A stretch of DNA of 64,000 bases from Grammothele lineata (Eukaryota; Basidiomycota; Agaricomycetes; Polyporales; Polyporaceae), in the NCBI GenBank assembly GCA_002150815.3, contig NDFF03000001.1, positions 682,001 through 746,000 of the forward strand, written 5' to 3'. The notes below the pieces were generated by a model. The model was not told the origin of the DNA, ran no database searches, and was given only the letters and a program-made list of their open reading frames with translations. The position numbers and the translations under genes were made by a program. Shown piece by piece: positions 61,201-64,000 of the stretch (its first letter is position 1; each line of letters opens with the position of its first letter).

Positions 61201-64000
61201 GGCGGAGGGCGTCTGGGTGAATGCGTCGTACCATGTCGTCCCAATCTTGTTCGCGCTTCTGCCTCGCATCCGCGGCGAGGCGTGCGAGTATCGCGCCGGC
61301 ATCTTCGTCAGGAATGTCGTTCGTCGTAGGCTCTTTCTCCTTCGCTGCGGCGTGTCTGAGCTTCTTAAGGTCGCGGATGTGCTTTTTGCGTGCCTTCTCG
61401 AACCAGTGTGTAACGACATCAGGAGACGCACTAATGATGCGGGCTAGGCGGTTGAGCTGCTCTTCGCGCTTCGTCTCGTTTACCTCTTCAAGCGGCGTAT
61501 TGCCCGTAGCGGGGTCGATGTACCGCCGAAGATACTCCGTTTGGTAGAAGGAGAGATTGTAAGTCGTGCTCCACGAAATTGGTCGACGAAGCGTTTTGGC
61601 GAGGGTGTCGACGTCGCTACTCGTCTCTTCATCGGCAGCGGGCGCGGTCTTGAAGACCTCTTGTGCGAAATCCCTGTCAGCGCTCACGCGTTCAACATCA
61701 CTCCAGTACGCATCAACTTCCTCGCTAGTTGAGACCGATACCGACTTCCAGACGGGGTGAATCCCTTTGATAGACCACAGGCGAATCGGCGCAGTCTCGT
61801 TGAACCTCCAGTAGATAGGCGCGGCAGTCGGAGTGTACGTTGTGTCAAAGTTGATATCAAAGGCCGTGGGATGCTGATCATTTTCTGAACATAAAAAGGC
61901 AGGATTAGCGGATTTGGATGGGATCAGCGGTGTCACGATGCCGAGAACGCGTAAGATGTCCAAGAGGGAAACCACTCGCGTCCGTGACTTGGCCTGACTA
62001 GGTGCGAGTGCTTTCTGGATAGTCTCTGGAACCTGACGCATGGGGGTGTTACGGCCGGACGGCGACTGAAGCAGCTGACTGAGCTCGTCGTTGGGCTGTA
62101 TAACGGCGACTAAGGAGCAGTATGCGGATATGGAGATGTCGGACAAGTAGTAAGAGAGGTGTATTATCCGGTTATCGTGTGAGACAATGTTGGTGGAGAG
62201 AGCCTTCTTCTCAAAAAGTTTGACTGTGAGCTCGTGCATGGCTCGCGCACGGGCGGCTTTGCCAACGAGGTAGCCATAAGACTGTGCTGCTGTATTTTTG
62301 TCCATGAGCAGCGCATCCTTGATCGTGTTATCATCTTCCTCGAACAGCTGAGCCAAGTCCATAATCTTCACTTGTTCTGGCCCTGTCTCTGGCGCAGCCC
62401 CCTGTTCACTGACATGTTCGCGTGTAGCGGCGGTAGAAGCACGCCCAGTTCTTTGTCTTTGGTTTCCACCATAAGCGACAGGTATCTCCAAAGTTCTTAG
62501 CGATGTAGCACTGGGTGTGTACGGATGCACCTGCAGATCTTGGCCGAGGTTATAGAGAAAGACATTGAGCGCATCAGGCGATGTATCCGGGAGGTAGACA
62601 ACGCGCGCCTGACGTGTTCCGCCAGTCAAAGTCTGTACTGAGGTCGTGATGATCTTGAGCTTGCCCTTCGACTCCAATTCTCTGAGCGTCGCGTCGAGGG
62701 TCCTTTTGTCAATCCTGGCGCCAGGTCGAGTGCTTGCTTCGTGCCCTGCCTTGAGGATAGTGTCCACTAACGCGGCATGCGCCTCGAAAAACTCCTTGCA
62801 GCTGGTGTTCATGACACCGTCAGCTTCAGCCAGCATACGGAGAATTTCGCTTTCCCGGCGAGACTGAGAGAGATTGGTCCTAGCCCGAAATTTGGAGCCA
62901 TCGCCCTTGATTCGTTTGGAGGCAGGCTCAGAGGATGGCGTTTCCGGTTGATCCCTCTTCTTGGCATTGTCTTTGGGGGTCTCAACACCGGACGACTGGA
63001 TACCAGCAGGTTCAGGAGTCTGCATCGATGCATGAATATACGTGCGTACAATCACTCGAGCAGCGTCCAGCTCACCATGGAAATTAGAGATTGTCCTTGC
63101 GCTAACGCTGATATACTTTCGGGACCGATGAGACTCGGGAAAAGAGGTACATCAGCAGAAGGAGGCAGAAGCGGAGGGTCTGCTAGTAACCATTCCGGAG
63201 GCTCGTTCGCAAGGCTAGATTCAGGCACGACGCCGGACGTATCATGAGTGGCAAACGGTGCAATACCGGTAGCGGATTGGCTATCGACTTGCATGGATGC
63301 TGCTGGTGTCGCTGCTTCATCGACTACTGCCACCAAAGCTTTCGTCGTTGAGCCACGCGTTCGACGAGCGCTGGTCCGGGTGGGCGATAGTGAGTCCCCG
63401 CGTTTCCGGACTTTGGGCGTTCTGGCAGATCGCCGACGACTCGTATCCTTGCCCGAGAGGGTTTCCTCAGGTATAGTAGAGGCCCCTGCTACTGCCTCAG
63501 AAATCGAGCTCTGTGCCTCAAGAGCCGATGCGCCTTCTAGAGCAGCAAAGGACAAGGCGGAAAGAGGAGAAGAAACCGCCCCGTCGCCCTGAGCATCTTC
63601 TGCCCGCGCAGAATTTTCGACGACCACTTTCTTTGGCGGGCGACCACGTCTCTTCGTAGCCGGGGCTTGCGAAACGCTGTCAAGTGTGACTGAAGACGGT
63701 CCTGCTTCTGCATTGGACTCTTCCATGACAACAGCCTTCTTCGGAGGTCGTCCCCTCTTCTTAGGGGCGCTCGGAGTCGTCGTCGACGGACCGGCTTGGG
63801 ATGCGCTGTCTGCTAGGGTTTTTTTGGGCGGTCGTCCTCGTCTCTTCTTTGGTGGAGGTTCTGGCATCTCGTCTGTGCCGCCCGCCCCCGGTTCTTCTTC
63901 CACATCCCGTTTGCGTTTCTTTCCTTTCTTTGAAGGGGTAGGGCCAGGCTCCCCGTCTTCATCTGCGGGCAACGCGGACTTGCGCGGTCGACCTTTCTTG
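58202..64000 (-). CDS. TFC3: TFIIIC large B-block-binding subunit (Tfc3/Sfc3-like), 5' end beyond the window
   Basis: Subunit of TFIIIC that recognises the B box of tRNA genes and recruits TFIIIB and Pol III. Open at the right edge. Reading 5' to 3': four basic AT-hook-like motifs (KKGRPRK at the edge, then RRGRPPKK, KRGRPPKK and RRGRPPKK); an intron around 63020-63080; a 700-residue exon with ESEILRMLAEADGVMNTSCKEFFEAHAAL, MSYYLSDI-like helices and the block TYNLSFYQTEYLRRYIDPATGNTPLEEVNE. Next comes a DWGAMEQIFPAVPRNSVRQRLVHLKE block typical of the family. The C-terminal part has EWPLLATDGDTAFLLELASEGK, then winged-helix-like AEIRWRLRAAYDRQEVCEVLQALLEDGQIVARAG, ending QRRWYQV. At least six introns lie in the 3' half. 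Confidence 0.85.

Overview
The window is nuclear DNA from a filamentous basidiomycete, most likely an agaricomycete. This is inferred from many short introns (about 45-75 nt), compact divergent and convergent gene spacing, a strong preference for C or G at third codon positions, and the gene content. No species can be named from the sequence alone. I see no rRNA, CRISPR array, intact transposon, viral gene or secondary-metabolite cluster. Most of the window is ordinary chromosomal housekeeping and cell-wall or membrane genes.

Layout, left to right. 1-9 kb: a C2H2 zinc-finger regulator behind a long promoter, about 3 kb without a recognisable gene, then a large-subunit catalase with a C-terminal PfpI/DJ-1-like domain and a tRNA-Lys(CUU). 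9-16.6 kb: a twin-CX9C Emi1-like mitochondrial protein; MCM5 and CSN6 on a shared divergent promoter; a TMEM205-like membrane protein; U2A' of the spliceosome. 16.7-23 kb: Sac1 phosphoinositide phosphatase, a SET/NAP histone chaperone, and a GPI-anchored chitin deacetylase. 23-25.5 kb: no recognisable gene. 25.5-29.2 kb: a GPI-anchored GH72 glucanosyltransferase, a second identical tRNA-Lys(CUU), and a SUR7/PalI-type membrane protein.

29.6-35 kb: the GRAM-PH-GRAM sterol glucosyltransferase (Atg26/Ugt51). 35-45.3 kb: a 2-oxoglutarate/Fe(II) dioxygenase-like protein, RIC1 (Ypt6/Rab6 exchange factor subunit), a PRELI/MSF1 lipid-transfer protein, and a PhnP-like metallo-beta-lactamase-fold hydrolase. 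45.9-53 kb: the GTPase DRG1/Rbg1, divergent from the Ssk2-type MAPKKK of the HOG pathway. 54-56.8 kb: an unrecognised fungal multipass membrane protein with a Ser-rich lumenal/extracellular segment. 58.2-64 kb: the large B-block subunit of TFIIIC, running off the right edge.

The genes do not form one pathway. Loose themes are cell wall and surface (chitin deacetylase, GH72, SUR7/PalI), membrane lipid handling (Sac1, Atg26, PRELI) and osmotic or oxidative stress (Ssk2, catalase). The two tRNA-Lys genes are exactly what the TFIIIC subunit at the right edge would help transcribe.

I found no convincing new multi-gene system. The most interesting small signal is the 9-nt intron of the two tRNA-Lys(CUU) genes: its first eight bases are complementary (seven Watson-Crick pairs and one G-U) to the first eight bases of the tRNA itself. 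Other points of interest are two probable GC-AG introns, a 13-nt terminal coding exon in MCM5, and two gene-poor blocks.
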